DNA from: Anaerofustis stercorihominis
Lineage (GTDB): Bacteria > Bacillota > Clostridia > Eubacteriales > Anaerofustaceae
Assembly: GCF_005844425.1 (NCBI RefSeq)
Contig: NZ_SPHL01000007.1
Location: forward strand, 30,107-64,616
DNA: 34,510 nt
Direction: 5' to 3'
Shown here: positions 24,658-32,437 of the stretch, piece after piece
Layout of the letters: every line of letters starts with the position of its first letter
Numbering within the stretch: position 1 is the first letter of the stretch
Made by a program: the position numbers and the translations under genes
Notes under the pieces: generated by a model
The model's input: the letters and a program-made list of their open reading frames with translations, nothing else
Told to the model about the DNA's origin: nothing
The model's database searches: none

Positions 24658-25716
24658 ATGAATACATTAATTTTAACAGCTCGCTTCGGAATGGGACATA
24701 TATCCGCAGCAAAGGCAATAGAGGAAGAACTTAAATTAAAAAATAATAATTCCAATGTTTACATTGTTGATGTAGTAGATTATCTTTTCCCATCATGGGC
24801 AAATTTAATTTACTCAGGATTCAATCATCTTACAAGCAAGTTTTCAACAGTATATAACTTTTTTAATAAAACAGCGGGAAATTATAATGAAACAATACCA
24901 TTAAAAAAAGCGCTTGTTAAAAAATTAGATAGATTAATAGAAGAATATAATGCAGATGTAATTATCTCAACAATACCAATTGCATCAAAATATATATCTT
25001 TATATAAAGAAACAAAAAATATAAATATACCTTTATATACATATATAACAGATATATCAGCACATAACGAATGGTTAGGCAAAGGAACAAATTTATATTT
25101 TGTGGGAAGTAAAGAAACTAAAATCGAATTAATTGGAAAAGGTGTTGAAGAAGAAAAAATACTAATTTCCGGTATACCTGTAAAACAATCATTCAAAAAC
25201 CTAAAAATAATTAAAGGAAAAAAACAAAAAGAATTATTAATTATGGGTGGCGGACTTGGATTAATACCTGGAATAGAAGATATTTTAAAAACTTTTAACG
25301 AAAACGACTCTATCAATGTCACATTAATATGCGGAAAAAATAAAGAAATGTTTAATAAGATGAAAGAAAAATTTCCTAATATTAATGTAGTGGGATTTAC
25401 AAATGATGTTCATAAATATATGAATAAAGCTGACCTAATAATAACAAAATCAGGTGGAATAACAACATTTGAAGCAATTCATGCACTTTGTCCTTTATAT
25501 ATAATACATCCTTTCTTAATGCAAGAAGTTGGAAATGCTTTATATATAGAAAAAAATAATATTGGAATGATCAAATGGAAGAAAAAAGAAAACATATCAA
25601 AAGATGTAATAGAGTTAATCAATGATGAAAAAAGATTAAATCAAATGAAAGAAAACATGAGAAGAATAAAAAATGAAACTCAAAACGATTATTTAGAAAC
25701 TATTATATCTGCTTAA
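24658..25716 (+). CDS. hexS: Glycolipid glycosyltransferase (MGDG-synthase/UgtP type), HexS-like
   Basis: A 352-aa GT28-type glycosyltransferase acting on diacylglycerol or glycosyl-diacylglycerol at the inner membrane face. The N-terminal MGDG-synthase domain starts with TARFGMGHISAAKAIEEEL (residues 7-25); the C-terminal sugar-nucleotide domain has LLIMGGGLGL near 193-202, VVGFTNDVHKYMNKADLIITKSGGITTFEAI near 244-274, then HPFLMQEVGNALY. The next genes encode a polysaccharide deacetylase and an LPG-synthase-like flippase, the gene order of hexSDF in C. difficile, where HexS adds the N-acetylhexosamine of the glycolipid HNHDRG. The assignment therefore leans on synteny; a plain UgtP glucosyltransferase is the alternative. 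GAGAGGG precedes the ATG. Confidence 0.75.
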   Translation: MNTLILTARFGMGHISAAKAIEEELKLKNNNSNVYIVDVVDYLFPSWANLIYSGFNHLTSKFSTVYNFFNKTAGNYNETIPLKKALVKKLDRLIEEYNADVIISTIPIASKYISLYKETKNINIPLYTYITDISAHNEWLGKGTNLYFVGSKETKIELIGKGVEEEKILISGIPVKQSFKNLKIIKGKKQKELLIMGGGLGLIPGIEDILKTFNENDSINVTLICGKNKEMFNKMKEKFPNINVVGFTNDVHKYMNKADLIITKSGGITTFEAIHALCPLYIIHPFLMQEVGNALYIEKNNIGMIKWKKKENISKDVIELINDEKRLNQMKENMRRIKNETQNDYLETIISA

Positions 25717-25729
25717 AGGTGAAAGACAT

Positions 25730-26419
25730 ATGAAAATTTTATTTTATATTATATTAATATTTATATCATTAATTATTTTATACGGAATAATTCCAACTTA
25801 TGTTTATAAGATAAAACATAAAATAGAAAAAAAGAATATAACAAATAATGGTAAAAACATATACCTTACATTCGATGACGGCCCAGATCCAAAATATACT
25901 TTGGAACTTCTTGATATATTAAAAGAAAATGACATCAAAGCATCCTTTTTTGTGGTAGGTGAATTTGCAAAAAATAATTCTGACATAATAAAAAGAATGC
26001 AAGAAGAAGGGCATAAAATAGGACTTCATTGGTATGAACATAAAAGCGCACTCATACAACATCCTCTAAAAACCAAAACGAACTTTCAAAAAGGAATAAA
26101 TACCTTAAATAATCTAGGCGTAAAAGACCCAAGTTTCAGACCTCCCTGGGGACAATTCAACTGGGTAATGATATACCTTATGAAGTCCTATAATTTAAAA
26201 CCTTTCCTTTGGGATGTCATGGCAGAAGATTGGCAAAAAAACACGACAAGTGAAATAATAAAAAACAAACTTGAAAAAAGAGTAAAAAACAATGATATTA
26301 TATGTCTCCATGACGGACGCGGCAGAGATGATGCTCCAAAAAGAACAATTGAAGCATTAAAAGAAATTCTTCCAAAATGGAAAAATGAAGGATACATTTT
26401 TAAAACAACCGGAGAATAA
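25730..26419 (+). CDS. hexD: Polysaccharide deacetylase (NodB domain), HexD-like
   Basis: A 229-aa membrane-anchored deacetylase. One N-terminal span (about 3-24) precedes a NodB domain: motif 1 TFDDGPD with Asp 49 and Asp 50, motif 2 HWYEH with His 100 and His 104, motif 3 RPPWG at 137-141 and motif 5 CLHDG with His 194. The metal ligands and catalytic base are present; Trp replaces the usual Ser or Thr after the first histidine of motif 2. In the hexSDF setting it would remove the N-acetyl group from a hexosamine-bearing glycolipid, leaving a free amine. Chitin or peptidoglycan deacetylase is the general alternative. It lies 13 bases after hexS and one base before hexF. Confidence 0.82.
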   Translation: MKILFYIILIFISLIILYGIIPTYVYKIKHKIEKKNITNNGKNIYLTFDDGPDPKYTLELLDILKENDIKASFFVVGEFAKNNSDIIKRMQEEGHKIGLHWYEHKSALIQHPLKTKTNFQKGINTLNNLGVKDPSFRPPWGQFNWVMIYLMKSYNLKPFLWDVMAEDWQKNTTSEIIKNKLEKRVKNNDIICLHDGRGRDDAPKRTIEALKEILPKWKNEGYIFKTTGE

Positions 26420-26420
26420 A

Positions 26421-27467
26421 ATGAAGGATAATAAAATAAAAAATATTTTTAAATCTACAATATTTTTTGTAGTAATGCTTATTCTTACGTCTTATATGTT
26501 GTTTAAAGATTCAAATTTAACATCTATAATTGAGACTATTGAAGACGTAAATACAAACTATATACTACTTGCCATTATGGCGATGTGTGTATTTATAACC
26601 TGTGAAGGAATAAACATACTTAGAAATTTAAATATACTGGGATATAATGTAGGACTTATAAAAGGAATAAAATATGCCCTTGTAGGCTTTTTCTTTAGTT
26701 CAATTACCCCATCAGCATCAGGTGGACAACCTATGCAGGTTTATTTTATGAAAAAAGATAACATAGAAATATCACACAGTATAGTAGCTTTACTTATAGA
26801 ACTTGCAAGTTTTCAAATCAATACTGTAATTATTTCTCTTCTTGGTTTTTTCCTTAATATGAATTTCTTTATGGAAAAAATAGGAAGCATAAAATATCTT
26901 TTATTTATAGGAATTACAATAAACATAATTGCATTTTTATTTATATTATGTGCACTTTTTAATAGAAGATTAATGGAGAAATTATTAAATTTTGCAACAA
27001 AAATTTTAACAAAACTAAAATACAAAAATATTGAAGGATTTAAAGAAAAATCAAAAGAACAACTTGAAGAATACGCAAGCGGTGCAAAATACATAAAAAA
27101 CAACAAAAAAGCACTTATAAAAACTTTAATGATTACATTTATACAACTAACAGCAATGTATTCTGTAACATTCTTTGTATATAAATCTTTTGGACTTTCA
27201 CAGTTTAATTTTATACAAATAATATCAATACAAGCTGTACTTTATTCATCTGTTATGGCTCTTCCATTACCGGGTGGAGTGGGTGCAAGTGAAGGAGGAT
27301 TTTTATCACTATTCAAATACATTTTCCCTCTTACACTTACAAGCCCTGCAATGTTACTTTCAAGAGGGATAAACTTCTACTTATTCGTTCTTGTTTCAGG
27401 ACTGGCAATAATGTTTTTTCAACTTATTTATATTAAAAACTCCAACATGAGCAAGGAAACCGCATAA
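26421..27467 (+). CDS. hexF: LPG-synthase-TM flippase family protein, HexF-like
   Basis: A 348-aa membrane protein of the lysylphosphatidylglycerol synthase transmembrane/UPF0104 family, related to the flippase half of MprF. It has about eight spans; the family blocks SITPSASGGQPMQVYFM near 94-110 and LPLPGGVGASEGGFLSLF near 277-294 are clear. There is no aminoacyl-transferase domain, so it is a flippase-only form. An ATG at 26385 inside hexD is open, but GGAG before the ATG at 26421 is the better start. As third gene after glycosyltransferase and deacetylase it matches HexF, proposed to move the aminoglycolipid to the outer leaflet. A terminator overlaps its stop. Confidence 0.8.
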   Translation: MKDNKIKNIFKSTIFFVVMLILTSYMLFKDSNLTSIIETIEDVNTNYILLAIMAMCVFITCEGINILRNLNILGYNVGLIKGIKYALVGFFFSSITPSASGGQPMQVYFMKKDNIEISHSIVALLIELASFQINTVIISLLGFFLNMNFFMEKIGSIKYLLFIGITINIIAFLFILCALFNRRLMEKLLNFATKILTKLKYKNIEGFKEKSKEQLEEYASGAKYIKNNKKALIKTLMITFIQLTAMYSVTFFVYKSFGLSQFNFIQIISIQAVLYSSVMALPLPGGVGASEGGFLSLFKYIFPLTLTSPAMLLSRGINFYLFVLVSGLAIMFFQLIYIKNSNMSKETA

Positions 27468-27486
27468 GGGTTTCCTTGATTTTTTT
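27452..27486 (+). terminator. Terminator of the hexSDF-like operon
   Basis: A perfect 10-bp stem CAAGGAAACC (27452-27461) / GGTTTCCTTG (27469-27478) followed by a T7 run on the plus strand, overlapping the hexF stop. On the minus strand no T run follows, so it would not be an efficient end for the phage genes arriving from the right. Confidence 0.88.
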
Positions 27487-27487
27487 A

Positions 27488-27859
27488 CTAATTTGACATT
27501 TTTTTTTCTATTTCTTTTATTCTAATCTGTTTTTTTATTGCTTCATTATCAAGAGAATTAATATCTTTATCAAAAGCTATTCCAAGCCTTGAGCAACGCT
27601 CATATTGTTTAACTTGATTATCATATTCAACAAACCACTCATAAATACTATTTAATTCATTAAAAAGTTCTTCTTTGTTTACTTTTTCTTTTATTTTACT
27701 TAAATCTTTAACTAAAATATTATTATCAAGATAATAAGCATAATAGAATTCATCAAAATCTGAAGGAATTTCTCCGTTAAACGCAACACCACCATCTATT
27801 CCTCCAAGTGTAGAAAATCCTACAACATAATTATTATCATCATATTTTATTTCCATCAT
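27488..27859 (-). CDS. Small phage protein at the distal end of the tail operon
   Basis: A 123-aa protein. The N-terminal part (EIKYDDNNYVVGFSTLGGIDGGVAF, then PSDFDEFYYAYYLDNN) looks like the short proteins that follow tail-fibre genes in Firmicute siphophages, where the segment YD.(D/N)(G/N)Y(V/I) recurs. The C-terminal half is a charged coiled helix (KIKEKVNKEELFNELNSIYEWF). GGGGTGA lies before ATGATG, and the first ATG directly follows the TAG of the DUF859 gene. It is the last phage gene, 20 bases from hexF. The role is unknown. Confidence 0.7.
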   Translation of the reverse strand: MMEIKYDDNNYVVGFSTLGGIDGGVAFNGEIPSDFDEFYYAYYLDNNILVKDLSKIKEKVNKEELFNELNSIYEWFVEYDNQVKQYERCSRLGIAFDKDINSLDNEAIKKQIRIKEIEKKMSN

Positions 27860-29893
27860 CTATATCACCCCATAAATTTCTGAAATTACTATATTATTTA
27901 CATAAGCATGTGAACTTGCATTATGACCTGTTGACCTCGCATAAACTACATTTATTATATGACCGCTCCCACTTTCACTTATAGTTGAACCAAAATGGTA
28001 AGTTACGGAAGAAGGTGAATCTGAAGCATACCCACCGATACCTCTTAAGTAAGAACCTTTTCTTATACCTAATATGGCAGTACCATAGTCTTTTAATACT
28101 ATCATATATAATCTATATCTTGTGAGTCCTGTTATTACACCTGTTTTTTGTCCAGAAGTTATACTACCTTTAAATAAAGCTGTTATACTTGTTGTAAGTT
28201 CTTTACTTCCATAAAAAATAGGTTTATTGAATACAAATTTTTTATTTTGATCATCATAATACATTACTGAAACATCTTCTATAGCATCTTTAATACCAAA
28301 ACCCGTATTACTATCCCCATTTCCACCATATAATGCCATATGATGTTTATTTTGTGCAATATCAGCATTATTAAAATGCAAATATCTTACATTTGCAGTT
28401 CTTTTATCACCACCCATATATACATTATTTGATAAATATGTAGTTGCAAGCCCTACATCAAAATTATCTTCAACTTCCGAACTTTTTCCTATTGCAACAC
28501 CTTTTCCACCTGATTTTAAATCAACAGTAACAAATTCAGTCTTTAAAATAAAAGGAACTTCCATAGAAGACGCAAAGTCATTAAAAATAGCTCTAATAAT
28601 AAAAGTTTTATTTGGAGAAAAATCCCCATATTCTTTTGGTATATTAATATTTATTACTGAATTACTGCTATCAACTACAACATTCTTTTGCACTCCTTCA
28701 ACTATACCATTATCTTTATTACTATCTCCTATTGACACCTCACCTTTAAAAAACTCAATATCTTTTTCTTCGTTTGGTGTTTTGGAATATAATATATAAT
28801 TAATTTTATTCTTATTACCAACCGATGCAAAATCAGCATTAAAACTTACAATAAGAGAATTACCACTACTCTCTTCAGCTCTTTTTACATTAAAATTGGA
28901 AATATTTAAATTGCTGTAAGGATATACAGCTATTGTTGAGTTTAAAGCTGTACTTTCATACCCTCTGCTGTCTACAACGCTGGTTAAAATTTTTATTCCT
29001 TCCCCACTACTTGGAAGTGCAATCCCTTTTATATGTGAAGAAGTTGAAGAATAAGCTTTCCCTCCAACATTAACCTTATATGTCTTTATCGTAGAATTAT
29101 TTTTTCCAACAGCCGTTATTAAAGAATCAATAGTACTAACATTTTGAACCAAAAGACCTTCAAGAGTACTATTACCTGTTATCTCATTACTTGAAACGGT
29201 AGGCTTAAATGTATCAGTATTTGGAACTTTTACAGTTAAATTAACATACTTACTTCCTATATTTGTACTACCATTGTATGTAGTACATGTTATTTTCATT
29301 GTTGCCGAAGTAGCCGAAGTAATATAATCTGCCAAAGAAGTATCTAAACTTAAAGATGTGCTGCTTCCAACATTACTTATAGTCTTTGAATAACTTCCCA
29401 TTGCACATACTATTTTATGCGTAAAAGAACTACTCTTTCTATTTGTATAAATTGTAACACTACTTCCTACATTTACTGATGATGCACTAAGTGTAGGAGT
29501 AGAAGCTCTTGGGATAGTCGCAAGTTTATAACTTCCCGATAAACTTCCTGTTCCAAGACTTATACCCGTTGGATGAGATGCACTAACCGATACGGTCTTT
29601 GTTCCATCTGCGTTATGTGCTATCGTTTTTGTTACAGAAAATAATTTATTATAAGTTCCTGTTCCCTTACTTCTAAAATCAAAACTTACGGATTTTGTAT
29701 ATTTAACTCCGTTAATTTTATAAGTAAATGTTTGAGAGTTTAAATTGTAACTTTGAGAGTTAGCGCTTGCTTTATACATTCCAAAAGTAAAAGTAACACT
29801 TGAACTGTTGTTTGTAACACTTTGAGAGTTTGTAGAACAAGTTACATATAAATCATAACTACTTGAAGCATAATTTCCTTTTATTGTTGCCAT
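27860..29893 (-). CDS. Phage minor structural protein (DUF859-like)
   Basis: A 677-aa beta-rich, Ser/Thr-rich siphovirus structural protein. The N-terminal 125 residues carry the DUF859-type repeat pattern (SSSVTFTFGMYKAS, TKTIAHNADGTKTVSVSASH), an Ig-like section follows (about 130-225, starting PRASTPTLSASSVNVGSSVTI), then KSGGKGVAIGKSSEVEDNFDVGL near 455-477, a segment common at the base of phage receptor-binding domains. The last 90 residues form a separate beta domain likely to contact the host surface. The ATG overlaps the upstream stop by one base. DUF859 is named from memory of the pattern. Confidence 0.82.
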   Translation of the reverse strand: MATIKGNYASSSYDLYVTCSTNSQSVTNNSSSVTFTFGMYKASANSQSYNLNSQTFTYKINGVKYTKSVSFDFRSKGTGTYNKLFSVTKTIAHNADGTKTVSVSASHPTGISLGTGSLSGSYKLATIPRASTPTLSASSVNVGSSVTIYTNRKSSSFTHKIVCAMGSYSKTISNVGSSTSLSLDTSLADYITSATSATMKITCTTYNGSTNIGSKYVNLTVKVPNTDTFKPTVSSNEITGNSTLEGLLVQNVSTIDSLITAVGKNNSTIKTYKVNVGGKAYSSTSSHIKGIALPSSGEGIKILTSVVDSRGYESTALNSTIAVYPYSNLNISNFNVKRAEESSGNSLIVSFNADFASVGNKNKINYILYSKTPNEEKDIEFFKGEVSIGDSNKDNGIVEGVQKNVVVDSSNSVININIPKEYGDFSPNKTFIIRAIFNDFASSMEVPFILKTEFVTVDLKSGGKGVAIGKSSEVEDNFDVGLATTYLSNNVYMGGDKRTANVRYLHFNNADIAQNKHHMALYGGNGDSNTGFGIKDAIEDVSVMYYDDQNKKFVFNKPIFYGSKELTTSITALFKGSITSGQKTGVITGLTRYRLYMIVLKDYGTAILGIRKGSYLRGIGGYASDSPSSVTYHFGSTISESGSGHIINVVYARSTGHNASSHAYVNNIVISEIYGVI

Positions 29894-31899
29894 TATTCTT
29901 CTCCTCCTTGTAAATATGTTATTGTGAGATTTCCTTCGCTTCCGTCAAACATGAAATCTCCTATTCTTAAATTTTTATTTATATTTGCCATTGAAGTTTC
30001 AAGCCCCATTGTATTTATCTTAGTTGAAACATTTTCTCCAACCTTAAAATCAATATTTCCGTTTGCTAAATATATACTCGCTCCTGTTTGAGTTTCTTCT
30101 AAAGAATCAGTATTTTCACCATCTAAATTAGTTTCTGTTAAAGAGAAACTTTGAACAACAGGATTATTTTCTTTTACTTCATCGCTTGATTCAACATTTA
30201 TCCATTTTGCATTTATCCCAACAGTACTTATGTAATTTGCAATAAACGAACCTTCATCACTTAAACCAAAGGACCAAATCGGCTCTTCATCGTTGTAATT
30301 ATTTGTCCATCTAAAACCATTCCCCGAAAGTTCATATACAATATTACTTTCTTTTAATGTTTCTTTATTGTGATAATAATAAACAACACTGCCGTCATCA
30401 TATCGTTTAGATGTAGAATAAAGCCCAAGCATTGCTCCTGGTATTTTATTTAAAGCAAGTATGTCTTTTTCTCTTTTTGAAAGCTCTTTTTTAAGTTCTT
30501 CCTTAACATTGCTTATTATGTTAGATTCATGCTTTGTAAGAGGATTTGCTGAAGCATAACTAGCTTTTTGCTCTGTTGTCCCCTTTGCTTCAATTTCAGA
30601 AGAGCCATTCAAATTAAAAGTATGGTGTGTAACAATACTTTCAAACCCATTGCCCATATTATCTGTAAAAACTATTTTTGCAAGAGGCCATAAAAACGGA
30701 AGTGATATCGTTGTAGCTTTAAAAGGTAGATAGTTTATTACTTTCATATTAGAAAGACCATTTATAACCTTGTTTACATATGTTTCATCATATGATATTA
30801 CCTCTTCTTCATCATCTGTAAAATCTAATGAGCCATCTTCACCACCAGAAACATCACCCTCATCTGGTGTATCTTCTTTGTTTTCAAATATTTCAGGTGA
30901 TGTAATAAGCTCATTTCCCTCAATAGTATAAGAAAGAAGAGTATTAACACTTTCATCTCCTTTGTTTTCTTCACCTTCAATCTCACTTGTATCAGATGGT
31001 AAAGTATATTCATTTGTAAGCTTAACTTCTTTTGTTACATTACCGTCTTTACTGTTTACAACAAGTTTATTTAATGTAAGAGATGTGTTTGAGTATTCTG
31101 ATGAATATCTGATATTTGGCGTAATATTAAAAACTTCTGTTGTATTTGGCACAAAGAAATAATCATAGAATTCTAATTTCAAATTCCCCTCTGCATCCAT
31201 ATATGCACAACTTCCTGTTATCTCACAAATCCATTGTAAAATCTGTCTACAGGTTATTTCTTCTCCCTCCGGATAAGAACTTGGGACATAATCAAGATTA
31301 GGTAAATCAAGATTTATAAAATATTCATCAGGTGAAATATCATTTACGCATTTTGAAAAAATAGCATAAAGTATCTGCCTAATGTTCATACCTTTAGGAT
31401 ATATGGAAAAATCAAATACTTTATCAAAAGCCACCAAACCGTCAAGAGCAGTAAGTTCTACGGTTGTTTGATTTTTAACCTGTTCATCTACCATAAATAC
31501 ACCCATTGGAATATATGAAATAAGCCCGTCATCTGTTTTAACTTTTAACCTTACATAAAGTTTTGCACCGTTAAAATCAACATCATCAAAATTTCCTTTG
31601 TGGTTATCCAAAGTCATTTTTAATTCTGCCGCTATGGCACTGCCAATTTCTATGTTATCCCCACTTGCAACATATCTATCAATAGAAAAAGAACCTGCAA
31701 TAATATTTTTTTCTGTTATATTCATTGAAGTTTCTTCATTTTTTACAGTTTCTTCAGTAAGTAATTCTGTATTACCATTTTCGGAAGTATCTATCGGTGG
31801 TAAATTAACTGCCGATGAAAAAAAGACAGAGATATCAACTCCCTGTCTTGTATTTTCCATTACTTTATCAAATGTTTTCCTATCAATTTTATATGACAT
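29893..31899 (-). CDS. Phage tail-tip / minor structural protein
   Basis: A 668-aa protein in the place where siphophages encode the tail-associated baseplate protein. FSIDRYVASGDNIEIGSAIAAEL near 70-92, PMGVFMVDEQVKNQTTVELTALDGL near 130-154 and RQILQWICEITGSCAYMDAEGNL near 218-240 are the gp27-like hub pattern seen in prophage tail proteins. An acidic low-complexity insert lies about 300-370 (for example GDVSGGEDGSLDFTDDEEE), and the C-terminal third (about 460-668) has a coiled segment and beta domain. No peptidase motif was recognised. GAGGAGG for this gene lies within the end of the preceding gene. Confidence 0.78.
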   Translation of the reverse strand: MSYKIDRKTFDKVMENTRQGVDISVFFSSAVNLPPIDTSENGNTELLTEETVKNEETSMNITEKNIIAGSFSIDRYVASGDNIEIGSAIAAELKMTLDNHKGNFDDVDFNGAKLYVRLKVKTDDGLISYIPMGVFMVDEQVKNQTTVELTALDGLVAFDKVFDFSIYPKGMNIRQILYAIFSKCVNDISPDEYFINLDLPNLDYVPSSYPEGEEITCRQILQWICEITGSCAYMDAEGNLKLEFYDYFFVPNTTEVFNITPNIRYSSEYSNTSLTLNKLVVNSKDGNVTKEVKLTNEYTLPSDTSEIEGEENKGDESVNTLLSYTIEGNELITSPEIFENKEDTPDEGDVSGGEDGSLDFTDDEEEVISYDETYVNKVINGLSNMKVINYLPFKATTISLPFLWPLAKIVFTDNMGNGFESIVTHHTFNLNGSSEIEAKGTTEQKASYASANPLTKHESNIISNVKEELKKELSKREKDILALNKIPGAMLGLYSTSKRYDDGSVVYYYHNKETLKESNIVYELSGNGFRWTNNYNDEEPIWSFGLSDEGSFIANYISTVGINAKWINVESSDEVKENNPVVQSFSLTETNLDGENTDSLEETQTGASIYLANGNIDFKVGENVSTKINTMGLETSMANINKNLRIGDFMFDGSEGNLTITYLQGGEE

Positions 31900-31901
31900 C
31901 T

Positions 31902-32435
31902 TTAAACCTCCTCACTTGGAACTTCACCATTATCTTCGTTTTCAACCTCTTCAAAATCTGTATTGGCTTTTCTTTGAGATAGTGTAAGAGAAAAGCCATC
32001 CCAAAATCCAAGTGCACCATTATAAAGAGGCACGCTTGTTTCACCAAGATAAAATTCATCTATTAAATATGCGTTTTTCTTTGGATCAAAATAACATATT
32101 GTTACATATTCATCCGAAAAATTATTAAGAACAATGCTTAAGTCGTTACTGCTCATTGCCCTGTATGAAACCGATAATTCAACATATTCACCAAGCTTCA
32201 TTTTATTATAAGTAGTATCTTCCGTTCTTCCGCTGTCAGAAGATAAAAGCTCTTTTAATGCACAACTGTAAGATGAAGGGCAAACCTGTAAATCAATGTA
32301 TTTTATCATTTTAACGCCTTCTTTATCGTACGTATCAACTATTAAAAAAGGAAGGGGATTTTTTATCTTTTCAAGCCCTTCCTTTATATAATTATTAAAT
32401 TCTTCATATGTTTTTTCAATTATAACTTTTTCCAT
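31902..32435 (-). CDS. Phage distal-tail-like protein (DUF6711-like)
   Basis: A 177-aa tail protein between tape measure and tail tip, the slot of distal tail proteins. After an N-terminal extension of about 40 residues comes IKYIDLQVCPSSYSCALKEL, then LGEYVELSVSYRAMSSNDLSIVL and YVTICYFDPKKNAYLIDEFYLG; this order resembles DUF6711 proteins of Firmicute prophages, where the N-terminal extension is absent. The last 18 residues are strongly acidic. It starts 2 bases after the tape-measure stop and ends 2 bases before the tail-tip gene, so the genes are tightly coupled. Confidence 0.65.
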   Translation of the reverse strand: MEKVIIEKTYEEFNNYIKEGLEKIKNPLPFLIVDTYDKEGVKMIKYIDLQVCPSSYSCALKELLSSDSGRTEDTTYNKMKLGEYVELSVSYRAMSSNDLSIVLNNFSDEYVTICYFDPKKNAYLIDEFYLGETSVPLYNGALGFWDGFSLTLSQRKANTDFEEVENEDNGEVPSEEV

Positions 32436-32437
32436 TT

